Source: Anastrepha obliqua (taxonomy: Eukaryota; Arthropoda; Insecta; Diptera; Tephritidae). From it: a stretch of 64,000 nucleotides of DNA. The stretch is from the NCBI RefSeq assembly GCF_027943255.1, contig NC_072895.1, positions 24,650,001-24,714,000 on the forward strand, given 5' to 3'. How positions within the stretch are numbered: position 1 is the stretch's first letter; every line of letters begins with the position of its first letter. Positions 10,640 to 20,200 of this stretch are shown here, in pieces. A program made the position numbers and the translations under genes. Below the pieces are notes generated by a model. It was not told where the DNA came from, ran no database searches, and worked only from the letters and a program-made list of their open reading frames with translations.

Positions 10640-11030
10640 CCATCATAACAGCAAATACAGCGCTCGTGGCTCACACCGAGCTTCCTTCACAATCGCTCTC
10701 CACACGACTCGGTTCATTACGTTGCTTCTCCTAGCAGTTATAAAGCGTAAATCTGCGTTAACATCAACATCGTCTGCCCAGCTTCTTGGCTGTCTTTCAC
10801 GATCTTTTACTGCCCATAAGTTGAAGGTATTCGTAATTCTGCTGTCGTCCATCCTGAGTAGGTGTCCAAACGATCTCAGCCGGGGAGCTTTAGCGGAATG
10901 CACAGTGTTTTGACCTGTTGTCAGCTGTTCGATATCAACATTGTATCTCACCATCAGCTTCCCTTATTGGTCCAAATATCCTTCTTAAGATTTTACCCTC
11001 GAGAAGGTAGTTCTTGGTGCGCTTACACGC
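10640..11030 (-). pseudogene. RTE-like LINE, C-terminal fragment (family b)
   Basis: Minus-strand blocks: KILRRIFGPIREADGEIQC (about 11010-10950), then in the next frame MVRYNVDIEQL, KAPRLRSFGHLLRMDDSRI, RQPRSWADDVDVNADL and NRVVWRAIVKEARC. This is the RKILRxIFGP...RIQRLRWLGHxxRMD...GRPRxxWxDxVxxDL region of EN-RT LINEs. One frameshift separates IQC from MVRY. The element is truncated before the RT catalytic core and abuts a SINE-A copy. Confidence 0.75.
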
Positions 11031-11035
11031 TTTGT

Positions 11036-11215
11036 TGGATGTTTTGGCTGAGCTCCTCCTCTTACCTGTGGTGTGCGTCTTGGGGGTTTTCCACAAAAGG
11101 AGAGCCCGACCTACAGTTTTGTGCCGCTTGGCCGAATGGCAGATGATTTTTATAAAGAGGTTTTTCATGGCAGAGATACACTCGGAGGTTTGCAATCGTC
11201 CGCCGAGAGCGACCA
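11036..11215 (-). repeat. SINE-A copy, 3' two thirds
   Basis: Reverse copy with TTTGGCTGAGCTCCTCCTC, CCACAAAAGGAGAGCC, CCGAATGGCAGATGATTTTT, TTTTTCATGGCAGAGATACA and CTCGGAGGTTTGCAATCG; ends in GCGACCACTATGAG. Head missing. Confidence 0.88.
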
Positions 11216-11221
11216 CTATGA

Positions 11222-11578
11222 GGAGGTACGGTGCCCTAGACAGGGCTAGTTTACTGGGGTGGCAGCCCTTGGGCGGGAAAACCCCAAGTCAGTAGTGTAG
11301 AATTGGTTGCCATTGGGAATGAGGGGGTAAAGCTCCTACCTATCCAGAATTGACTCCAACATACTAAACATATGTCCATCATGTGAAGGCCCCCCCCCCC
11401 GCATGATGCTAACCATCTTTTCATATGCCCCACTCATCTAACACCCATCTCTCACTCTGGACCCAACCTGTCGAAACAGCAAGTTTCCTGGGCCTACAGT
11501 TAGATGAGCTGGACGAAGAAGATCGGTGATTTATATTGCATTGACTGGGTTTAGTGTGCTGCTACAACAACAACAACA
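11222..11578 (+). pseudogene. Jockey-like LINE 3' end (LINE-J)
   Basis: From 11300: LLPIQN, then CPSC-like ICPSCEG and HDANHLFICPTHLTP in shifting frames, then LSKQQVSWAYS/VETASFLGLQLDELDEE. These are the CCHC-like zinc-knuckle and final codons of the jockey-like ORF2. The 3' UTR (GATCGGTGATTTATATTGCA) ends in GTGCTGCTACAACAACAACA at 11548-11578. A poly-C run of 12 at 11390 lies within the zinc-knuckle region. Positions 11222-11292 are a separate repeat shared with 41048-41112. Confidence 0.8.
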
Positions 11579-11579
11579 A

Positions 11580-11688
11580 TGAGAAAATACTTTTTCTATC
11601 ATTTGTTGTTTCATGCATATTCGGATATTCGAACCTACACACTTTCGAGTGGCAGTCACGTATCAATCCATTCAACTACGGCGGCCAC
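11580..11688 (-). repeat. SINE-A2, short variant with tRNA-like head
   Basis: On the minus strand it starts GCCGCCGTAGTTGAATGG (A-box-like), holds GTAGGTTCGAATATCC (B-box-like) and then continues ATGCATGAAACAACAAATG and GATAGAAAAAGTATTTTCTC, a body different from SINE-A. The copy at 55521-55622 has the same head plus body layout. This is a second tRNA-headed SINE type. Confidence 0.7.
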
Positions 11689-12548
11689 TTCAGATAGCCG
11701 AAGATATCTTGGGTATTTCTGTTGTTGGAACTGCTTCTGGTTGTAACCAGTTTAGTTTCGCCTTAGTAGCATCAGATGTTTTGAAGTGCTCCTCACATAC
11801 ATACATGCATACATACATACATATGTATATGTACATTGGTGAGCTATTATCCTTCTGCGGCCCGGTCCGGTCTGACTCAGTCTAAGAAAAAATATTTTCA
11901 TTTTAATTAAAAATAAAACCAATTAGTAACCAGATCTCACCCACCTACGACCATCCGCATAAAAACGTGCTCGCATATATACATACATACATACATGTGT
12001 GCATATGTAATAGTAGTGGTGCCAGCAAAGTGAAGAATAAATAAACTTCGATGCATTGTTAAATTGAATAAATATTGAAATTCAACGCGAATAGCGAGAA
12101 ATAAACAGAAAAATCAAAAACAGCTATCGACATGAACAGAAGCAAGTAAAGCACGAAACGAGAAAACGACAAGAAAGGCAAAAACAAACAAACCAAATTG
12201 CAAAACAAAATAAATTTCAAAAGTTGAAACTGAAGTTGAAGAGCCAGAGCAACACTACCAGCTGATTGTGCGTGCCTGGACGATAACAAATGTGTTACGC
12301 TTGCACATAAAAACATACATACATACATACGTCGAAGCGAAGCAGTCGAACTCGTTTATGGTAGCTTACAAACCCAACAAAGGCCCCAACAAAAGTGCTA
12401 TGGACTCTAATATCTGACGATAAAAATACATGCGCATGGACACACGCACATACATACGCTTGTATGCGCTAGTATGCGTGCTTTTTTGCCAGAAGCAGCG
12501 CTTGATTTCGAAATAATCAGTAGCTTCAACTACATCGACAAATACCTA
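11689..12548. other. Microsatellite-bearing spacer
   Basis: (CATA)n/(TACA)n runs at about 11798-11825, 11975-11996 and 12313-12332. No gene recognised; composition (CAA/AAC-rich near 12130-12230) resembles fly intronic or 5' UTR DNA, but this is only an impression. Confidence 0.45.
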
Positions 12549-12643
12549 CAGACACTCACCGAAAAAAGTATTGGCACAGTATCTACACCCTAAAGCATTT
12601 GAAAGGTTATGACAGTAAATTGCTTTGATAATAATAAAATATA

Positions 12644-13405
12644 TTAGGTGCGCAACTAAGTTCTCGCTGTTTTTTTTGATGAAAATACAACGTTATTCTG
12701 AAGAAATGGTTACAGGTGAATCATTGAAAGTATTACCCATCGCTGGCTACTAAATACTTCTGGTTCCCATCTTTCTGGTAGATCTCGTATACCCTCACGG
12801 TAAAACTATTCCTCTTTTGAGGCTATCCACGGATCAAGCCATTTTTTGATGTCTTCATATGAATGGAACTGCTGGTCAGCTAGACCATGTGCCATCGATC
12901 GGAACAGGTGATAATCGGACGGCCCAATATCTGGAGAAAATGTCAGGTGAGGTATGTCCCATTTCAGTGTTTCCAGGTGGGTTTTAACGGATTGTATCGT
13001 TGTCATGCTGTAGAATCACTTTTTCATGCCTCTGCGCGTATTGCGGCCGCTTCTCGCGCAGTGCTCAGCTCAATCGCATCAATTGAAGTCGATACCAAAC
13101 CCCAGTGATGGTTTCGCTTGGTTTTAACAGTTCAAAATAAATGACACCAACTTGGTCCCACCAAATACATAGCATAACCTTCGCAGCGTGAATATTCGGC
13201 CGAGGCGACGTCGTAGAAGCATGATCGGACAGTCCACATGTCTTTCTTTTCTTTGGATTACTGTAATGAATCCATTTTTCATCACCCGTCACGATGCGAT
13301 GAAGAAAACCCTTTCTTTTTTGCCATGGGAGCAGTTGTTCACAGGCGAAACATCGCAAAAACGACGTTCAACCTCCATTGGTTTTAGCTACGTCCTTTAA
13401 CGCCA
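12644..13405 (-). pseudogene. Mariner transposase relic, N-terminus missing
   Basis: Minus-strand reading: RKGFLHRIVTGDEKWIHYSN (about 13320-13255; the Asp in TGDEKW is the first catalytic residue), RPNIHAAKVMLCIWWDQVGV, YFELLKPSETITG, YRLQLMRLS, then after a gap VKTHLETLKWDIPHLTFSPD, IGPSDYHLFRSMAHGLADQQ and FHSYEDIKKWLDPWIASKEE. The order and motifs are those of mariner (DD34D) transposases of the mauritiana/irritans type. The HDNARPH block is lost between 13065 and 13006. The left end TTAGGTGCGCAACTAAG follows a TA at 12642-12643 and fits a mariner TIR; the other TIR is lost at the junction near 13405. Confidence 0.9.
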
Positions 13406-13745
13406 TTCTGTGGTAAAATATAATATTTAACCCCGTTCGATCCAAAAATGGTTCTATAGTAGGTGGAATTTCGACTGCAGTCCATTGAGGTATAATTTCT
13501 CCTGCATAATCATTTTCGCTTGCATCATCGCTAATCGGTAGTGGAAGAACTCTGGACCTTCTCATAGGTCGTATAGAACTATCACTATCGTCAATATCAC
13601 TATCAATATATAACCCTCTTTCATCGCAATCAACATCAGACAAATCGTCTGCATATATATTTTTATTTTCGCGTGAAACTATTGTATTTTGAAGGATTTC
13701 AAAATTTACTGTAAGTAGAATTTGAACAACCGAACAGCAAAACAT
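13406..13745 (-). pseudogene. piggyBac-like transposase, N-terminal fragment
   Basis: An open minus-strand stretch reads SDVDCDERGLYIDSDIDDSD, then RRSRVLPLPISDDASENDYA and GEIIPQWTAVEIPPTIEPFL followed by DRTGLNI. An acidic, Asp/Ser-rich N-terminus followed by P-x-I-x-P-F-x-G/D-x-x-G-L-N/K is the usual start of piggyBac-derived (PGBD-like) transposases. The DDD catalytic domain is absent because the frame runs into the mariner relic at about 13405. I infer the family from layout rather than from a single diagnostic residue. Confidence 0.6.
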
Positions 13746-13760
13746 ACAAATAGAAATATA

Positions 13761-13936
13761 CAGGGTTGGCCATATTAAACTGACCCATGTGATTATTAAA
13801 AAAATATAGAAAAAGAAACATTTTTTTGTGTTTCATTGTGAAAAACATTTAATTTAGTTCAAGGAGATTCGTTTACATCACTTTTTGAATATGATATCGC
13901 GCAAGTGGTCGCCCTTAGCACGTATTTGGATATGTA
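13761..13936 (-). mobile_element. Duplicated left end of Tc1/mariner deletion element
   Basis: After a TA (13759-13760) begins CAGGGTTGGCCATATTAAAC; 160 bp then match 13937-14100 almost base for base. It ends abruptly before the next CAGGGTTGG copy. It is either a partial tandem duplication or one element inserted beside another. Confidence 0.75.
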
Positions 13937-14296
13937 CAGGGTTGGCCATCTTAAACTGACCCATGTGATTATTAAAAAAATATGGAAAAAGAAACATTTT
14001 TTTGTGTTTCATTGTGAAAAACATTTAATTTAGTTCAAGGAGATTCGTTTACATCACTCTTTGAATATGATATCGCGCAAGTGGTCGCCCTTAGCTCGTA
14101 TAGCGTAATGTGCCCGTTTTTCGGCGTTTTCCATAGTTTTGGCCAGCGTCTCGGCCGATATGGCGGCTATTTCCCGTCGGATATTGGCCTTAAGTGCGCC
14201 TAGTGTCTTTGGCTTGTTGACGTAAACCTTAGATTTCAAATTACAGTAAAAAGTTATAGGGTTACTCAATGGGTCAGTTTAATATGGCCAACCCTG
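13937..14296 (-). mobile_element. Internally deleted Tc1/mariner-type element, 360 bp
   Basis: TIRs: left CAGGGTTGGCCATCTTAAAC, right in reverse complement CAGGGTTGGCCATATTAAAC; TA flanks at 13935-13936 and 14297-14298. Inside, a 71-codon minus-strand frame (14269-14054) reads CNLKSKVYVNKPKTLGALKA, NIRREIAAISAETLAKTMEN and KGDHLRDIIFKE. That is the last ~65 residues of an IS630/Tc1-type transposase (FLWGYLKSKVY...LKxNIRREI...GGHLxDIIFK). The DNA-binding and catalytic parts have been deleted, so it depends on an intact relative. Confidence 0.85.
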
Positions 14297-14608
14297 TATG
14301 TAATATGAAGTGGCGCATAGAGTGGGCAATGTGGTTGCAAACTGTACTAATGCGACTCCCGACTTTAAGCCGCAGTCGTGATAAATAGTAGTTCGACGAC
14401 TGCCGGCTTTAATGTGTTAATTGAGAAATTAAGTCTTTTTTTTTCTCAAAAGTTACTGATGTCGGGTTTTTTAATAATTAAAATAACACTAATTTGTGTT
14501 GTACTAAAAATAAAAAATAAAATTTGTTAAAATAAATAAATCTATGTGCAATGCTAAATAATACCTTCATATCTACACTGTGTCAATACTTTTTTCGATA
14601 GGTGTATG

Positions 14609-15063
14609 TATATATAATTGTACATGCATAGTGACAATACTACAAAGAAGCTAACGTGTGCCGAAAAGCATCTGGAAAATAAACATTTTTGTTCACATGA
14701 TATATGTACATATATTTGTTAGTGTGTCTATACGATAGCACAGCCACTTCAAACCAAAGTCGAACACTGTAATGAAATACAAACATACATACATGCACAC
14801 ATGTGTGTTATCAAGTCCAATATTCAGCTTTAGATTCGCTAGCAAAAACTACTTTGTTTTTGCTTTATTTTTCCTTATTTATTGAACTTCCAAAACCAAA
14901 AGGCAACGGCTTTTGTATTAATTTACAAGTTAGTTTCAGCACTGGCTTTCAGTTGTGATGCCATAATTAAGGGTAATTTCGTGTCAAAGAGTTTGCTCTT
15001 TCAAGTTGAGGTTATGTGCCTGTGATGCACGAAAAATGGCTCTGTCTTCTTTTCAGTTAAATA
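14609..15063. other. Spacer with microsatellites
   Basis: Contains short TATATG and CATA runs; no gene recognised. Confidence 0.45.
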
Positions 15064-15938
15064 AAGGGTTTTCCAATAAGAATTGTTATTGGAGGTCTTT
15101 TCCCGTAAAATATCAATAGTTTCGTTCCTTATCTGTCACGTAGCGCCGTCTTGTTGAAAATAAACGTTGTCCAGATCAATACCATCCAATTCCGGCCTTA
15201 AAAATCGTTAATCATCTCTCGATAGCGCAATTCATTCACCGTAACTGTTGCTCCAGCTTCATTTTCGAAAAAGTAAGGTCCAATGACTCCGCCGGACAAT
15301 AAACTGCACCAAACAGTCACACGTTGAGGATAGAGAGGCTTTTTAACAATAACTCTTGGATTTTCTGAGCCCCAGATCCTACAATTTTGCTTGTTGACGA
15401 AGCCACCGAGGTGGAAATGGGCCGGCCTCATCACTCAAGATGATTTTTTCGATGGAATTCCGGATCTTTTTCATGCATTTCAACGACCCAATCAGTAAAG
15501 ACCCAACAATGTTGGTGATCGGCCGGCTTAACTGGACTTTATAAGCCTTAAAACCCAAATCTTTATGCAAAATACGGTGTAATGACCTTTGTGGAATGCC
15601 TAATTCCACAGAACGACGAGGAATGGACAAACCTGGGTTTTCTTCAGCAATATTTTCGGCTGTTCGGCTGTTCTTGAGCGACGTGGACGGGTTTTATTCT
15701 TCACATCACTAACTTGTCCCAACAGCTCGAATTTTTTCACCAATTTCTGTATTGCGGTCCGACAAGGTGCTTCACGATGACCCAAAAATGTTCGAGTCTT
15801 CCGAACCGTCTCTGCCAAATTTTCACCATTTTTATAGTGACTTTTAATAATTTCAATGCGTTGTTTAGCATTTCTACTTGTCAAATATCAAAAAGTGACC
15901 TCTACCGAAATAGCGTTTCCTGTTATTGGAAAACCCTT
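15064..15938 (-). mobile_element. IS630/Tc1-type transposon with perfect 16-bp TIRs, C-terminal deletion
   Basis: Termini AAGGGTTTTCCAATAA and TTATTGGAAAACCCTT are perfect inverted repeats with TA on both sides (15062-15063, 15939-15940). At 875 bp it is too short for a complete transposase gene of about 1.0-1.1 kb. The gene runs on the minus strand and is deleted after the second catalytic block. Confidence 0.9.
15090..15884 (-). pseudogene. Transposase of the 15064-15938 element
   Basis: From 15884: MTSRNAKQRIEIIKSHYKNG, ENLAETVRKTRTFLGHREAP, AIQKLVKKFELLGQVSDVKN, then in another frame RRSVELGIPQRSLHRILHKD and LGFKAYKVQLSRPI (paired helix-turn-helix), IEKIILSDEAGPF (first catalytic Asp), then FHLGGFVNKQNCRIWGSENP, LYPQRVTVWCSLLSGGVIGP and YFFENEAGATVTVN, REMINDFLRPELDGIDLDNV and YFQQDGAT (second catalytic Asp). 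The last acidic residue and C-terminus are deleted. Two frameshifts separate the three open stretches. It belongs to the insect group with FxLxGxVNKQNCRIW, whose products cut DNA at the TIRs. Confidence 0.88.
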
Positions 15939-16264
15939 TATGTTTGGTACCCTCCTCCTAGTTGGAGCACAAGGCGTCTCTTCAGTTGTCGAATAAATAT
16001 TTCCTACCTTTCATAATTTCATATGACAAATAGAGATAGGCTCTTATACAGCCATTTATTGTAGTCAACTATAGGGCAAAGCAATGCAATTAACGAGAGT
16101 GTTTGCGAAGGACAAGTATCTCTTCGACAAAGCGTGCTGTGCTCCGTATTATATCAGTGTTTCGAGAAACCAGGCTTTTGCGCAAAGAAAAGAGTCTAAG
16201 ATGGATGTTGAAGAAACACTTGACCCACTCTAGGATTTTCTTTATTTAAATATTAAAGAAAATG
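15939..16264. other. Spacer without recognisable gene
   Basis: No motif that I can defend. Confidence 0.4.
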
Positions 16265-17230
16265 CTAGAACAGCTGTAGCCTGCTGGGAGACTACGACCT
16301 GAAGAAGGAGATCAAACTACAGCTAAAGGTAAACGTCGACGTCACACCAATACCGACAGTCAACAACCTAAAAATTTTGGGCGTCATCTTTGATAATTTG
16401 CTATCCTTTTCTGCGCACACAATCGCAATTGTTACTAAGGTCCAAAACCGGAAAAATGTCTACAAATCACTATCCGGCAGTACTTGGGACAAAGACAAAG
16501 AAATGTTGCTGGGGACATTTAAAGCAATTGGCCGGCCGGTTATAAATAAGTGACTCGCATTGGATAAAGCTACAGACATGTCAAAATATTGCAATCAGGA
16601 CAGCTACGGGACGCGTCCTGATGTCCGGCCTGCAACACCTACACAATGAGGCATCGATGCTTCCTGTAAAGGACTACAACAAAATGCTAGGCAAGTAGTT
16701 TCTGCTTGGGTGCTACCGCAGGTGTCACCCCTGCACGCACTTACTTGAACCTGAGCCACCTACCCAAGCACGTCAGGAGGCATCTCTTTAACTACTCAGA
16801 CGAGATGCCGAGGACAAAACACATTTATAACAACTGGATCGGACAGAGTAGAGACAAACCACTAAACGAAATTCATCGGGAGACACTTACCACCTTCCTA
16901 AACTCCCGACCTCTGAATGACGACATCGGAGTCCAATCATCAACTATTGCAGGCGAAGTGCTTCAGCTGCCCTGCGAGGCCGCGTAACATTGAGGTAAAA
17001 CTCCTGAATGTCGCGAATCGACTCCGATATACTCAATACATGTCAGGCATGTGAAGGCACGATAGCAACCATCTCTTCATGTGCCCTATTGAACCTAATC
17101 ACCTAACACTCGCCTCCTTCGGCACCTAACCTGTCGAAACAGCATGTTTCTCGGGCTTTCCTTTAAACGAGTTAGATGATGAGGATCAGTGACTACACCC
17201 TAGTGGCAAGGCCTACAACAAAAACCGGTG
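16265..17230 (+). pseudogene. Jockey-like LINE, RT thumb to 3' end (LINE-J)
   Basis: The longest LINE-J copy here. Blocks: TPIPTVNNLKILGVIFDNLL, SFSAHTIAIVTKVQNRK, LSGSTWDKDKEMLLGTFKAI (RT thumb region following the catalytic palm), then LPQVSPLHALT / LNLSHLPKHVRRHLFNYSDE, REFTLTTFLNSRPLN-like, and the terminal zinc-knuckle and VETA-CFSGF-like part down to 17200. Frames change several times. The 3' UTR GATCAGTGACTACACCCTAG ends in CCTACAACAAAAACC. Jockey-type ORF2 (endonuclease, RT, no RNase H) drives target-primed reverse transcription; this copy lacks endonuclease and palm. Confidence 0.85.
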
Positions 17231-17234
17231 GAAC

Positions 17235-17274
17235 TCATCACCTAAGGGTAGATGGACATTTGAGCTAATACCTA
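17235..17274 (+). pseudogene. R1-like LINE relic, left half of split site
   Basis: GGTAGATGGACATTTGAGCT translates as (G)RWTFELIP, the RWTxxLIP motif that precedes the C-terminal zinc-knuckle region of R1-clade proteins. Its continuation is found on the other side of the inserted LINE at 20303, so this short piece marks the insertion site. Confidence 0.6.
17262..17274. repeat. Target site duplication, left copy
   Basis: GAGCTAATACCTA is repeated exactly at 20290-20302, flanking the LINE at 17275-20289. Confidence 0.9.
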
Positions 17275-20200
17275 GGTAGGTAGGTAGGTAGGGTGGTTGT
17301 CGTGAGACACACTTAGACCTTCGGCAGGTCCATTGTGATACCACTGGAGCTTATCCTTACTCTACGTGTTCCCTTTCAAACCATCCGGTTGCTTTAATAA
17401 ACGAGCAGAGCTTCGTTAGTTTTAGATGCGCTATATCCGCTACATCGGTTAGAAATGCTGTATCGAGGGTGCGCAGCCTTCTCCTAGCTAGGCTTTCACA
17501 CTCACATAAAAGGTGTCTGACTGTTTCCTCTTCTTCTGTATTTAGACAGCTTCTACAGAAATCGAAGTAAGGTAGTCCTAACCTTCTAGCGTGGCTGCCT
17601 ATTAAACAATGACCTGTTAATACACCTATCATTTTTCTTATAGATTCCCTGTTGAATCTTAGCAAGATCTTCGATCGACCGCTATTCCAGTTCGGCCATG
17701 TCTGTCTGCTTAGTTCGCATGTTGTGAGGTTTTGCCAGATTGTATTTACCTTTTTGATGGTTTCCCTGTCTATAAGTAATTTACAAGTGGCTATAGGTAT
17801 GGGTATCAGCGCCTTATCTGGTTCGAGATCGAGCGTTGTACCGGCTCTTGCAAGTTCATCCGCCTTACAGTTTCCTGGAATGTCCCTGTGGCCTGGTACC
17901 CAGATAAGGTGCACCTTGTAGCACTTAGATACGTCATTTAGTAGTTTAAAACATTCTAGAACTGTTTTTGACGAGTGCGTTTTTGATTCCAGCGCTTTTA
18001 TTGCTGCTTGACTGTCTGAGTAAATGAAGATTTCATTTGTGGATAATACTCTCGTTTTTATTTCTTTAAGCCCCTCTTTTATGGCAGTGACTTCCGCCTG
18101 AAATACACTGCAATGATCAGGTAAGCGAAATGATTGGCTTACTCCGAGTTTGTCGGAGTAGACCCCTCCACCTACTTTATTATCCAGTTTTGAGCCATCT
18201 GTGTAGATGTTTAAATCATTTATCTTAACAATGAGCCCGTTATCCCATTCCTCTTTGGAAGGAAATACTGTGACGAAGGATTTATTAAAATTGATGTCCT
18301 TGGTCCTACAGAAATCCGTTGTGTTGGGAATGCAGGGGAATTGTTCTAAAATTGAGGAGTGTCCTCTTCGGTTCGTTCTGAGTAGGCCGATTTCTCTTAG
18401 TCTGAGAGTTGCTTTGGCAGCTGTTTGCTTACCGTACTGCTCAATTGGTAAAATGTTAAGCATGATATTTAGTGCATCTGTGGGTGTGGTTCTGAGGGCC
18501 CCACAGATGCAAAGACTGGCCATTCTTTGTACGTGTGCCATGGTTCTTTTGATGTACAATTTATCTAAAGCTGGCCACCATACTAATATGCCGTATGTTA
18601 GGATAGGTCTGACAATTGCCGTGTACAGCCAGTATACGATAGATGGGGAGAGACCCCAACTTAGTCCTATCAGCTGTTTGCAAGAGTATAGTGCTATTGT
18701 CGCCCTTTTTACTCTATCTTCGACATTTGCCTTCCATGTTAGCTTTCGGTCTAGTATTAGACCTAGGTAGCGGGCCTCATCGCTAAATGACAGTGCCGTT
18801 CCACCTAGAGTCGGAGGAGTTATATTTGGTATTTTGTGTTTCCTGGTGAATAGGATTAGTTCAGTTTTATTGGGGTTGACGCTTAGCCCATTTGCTTTTG
18901 ACCAGTTTTCAACCTTATTTAGTAAATCCTGCATGACTTCTATGAGTGTATTGGGGAATTTCCCCCTTACTACCATTGCAACATCGTCCGCATATGCTAC
19001 TACGTGTTGTCCTCTCTCCTCTAGGCTCTTTAGCAATGAGTTTAGTGCCAGCACCCATAGGAGAGGAGACAGCACGCCGCCTTGAGGTGTTCCTCTGCTA
19101 ACTTTTTTCTTGATCACTGAGGCCCCTAGGGTTGCGATCACAAATCTGCTCAAGAGCATGTTTTTGATGAACTCAACCAGAGCGCCAGAGATCCCGAAAT
19201 CCGTCAGTGCCTTTATTATGGTATCCGGTAGGATGTTGTTGAATGCGCCCTCGATATCTAGGAAGGCTACCAGTGTGAATTCTTTATTATACATTGACTT
19301 CTCGATTTCTGTAACAAGTGAGTTAAGTGCTGTTTCAGTTGATTTCCCTTTACAGTACGCATGTTGTGAGATGCTGAGCTTATTAGGGCTGATGTTAGCC
19401 CTAATATGCTCTTCTAAAATTCTTTCTAATGTCTTTAGCAGAAAGGAGGATAGGCTTATTGGCCTGAAATCCTTAGGTGTTGTGTGTGAACTTTTTCCCG
19501 CTTTAGGGATAAAGACCACTTTTACCTCTTTCCATGTTGATGGGACACTTTTCAGTTTCAGAGCGGCCTTAAATATGGCCGTCAACCACTCCATGATGTA
19601 GTTGAGTGAATGTTGTATTTGGGCCGGGAATAATCCATCTGGGCCCGGTGATTTAAATGGTTTGAACGTGTTCACTGCCCAGGTTATCCTAGTTTCAGTG
19701 ATTATTTCTTCAATGTCAGAGTTTGGTCTTTCTGTACCATTGTCGATTACTACGTTAGAAGATTCGTTGCAGGGAAAGTGTGTGTCCACCAGCAACTTCA
19801 AAGTTTCGTCACTCGAAGTAGTCCAACTCCTGTCCGGTTTTTGGAGGTATCCGGTGGGATTGTATTTTTTTGAGAGGATTTTGCGCAGTCTGGAAGCCTC
19901 TGTGGTTCCTTCGATTTCTCCACAGAACGTTCTCCAACCAGATCTTTTCGCTTTCCTAACTTCTTTTTTGTAAATTTTTAGTTTACTGTAGTAGCAGTCC
20001 CAGTCTTTACTCTCACGTGTCGCTTTCGCTCTATTAAACTGTTTTCTGCTGTCGTTTCTTAATGTCGACAGGTCTTCTGACCACCAGGGCGGCTTTTTCT
20101 TCCCCTTATACCTGATTAAAGGGCAAGCCTTATTTAGTGCAGCTCTACAGACCTCCGTAAGGGTTTGTACGTGTTCGTTCAATGATTCTCTGTCTTGAAT

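Larger units (their letters stand above)
12549..14608. mobile_element. Outer Tc1-type element holding nested insertions
   Basis: Left end after TA (12547-12548): CAGACACTCACCGAAAAAAG then TATTGGCACAGT. Right end before TA (14609-14610), reverse complement: CATACACCTATCGAAAAAAG then TATTGACACAGT. Both ends thus share about 27 of 34 positions as TIRs with TA flanks. Inside lie a mariner relic, a piggyBac-like fragment and a doubled Tc1/mariner deletion element. None of the outer element's own transposase is recognisable, so it may have been a MITE. Confidence 0.5.

Noticed and set aside
16100..16210. Helix-turn-helix-like translation near 16.1 kb
   Set aside because: A faint resemblance to transposase DNA-binding regions that breaks in every frame; not enough to call.
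17275..17295. Telomere-like (CCTA)n repeat
   Set aside because: Only four units at a LINE 3' end with a target duplication on both sides; it is a retroposon tail. Flies lack such telomeric repeats.
18207..18770. Plus-strand open frames of 83-187 codons across 17.6-20 kb
   Set aside because: They are antisense to the intact RT/RNase H frame, and their openness is explained by that gene's codon composition.
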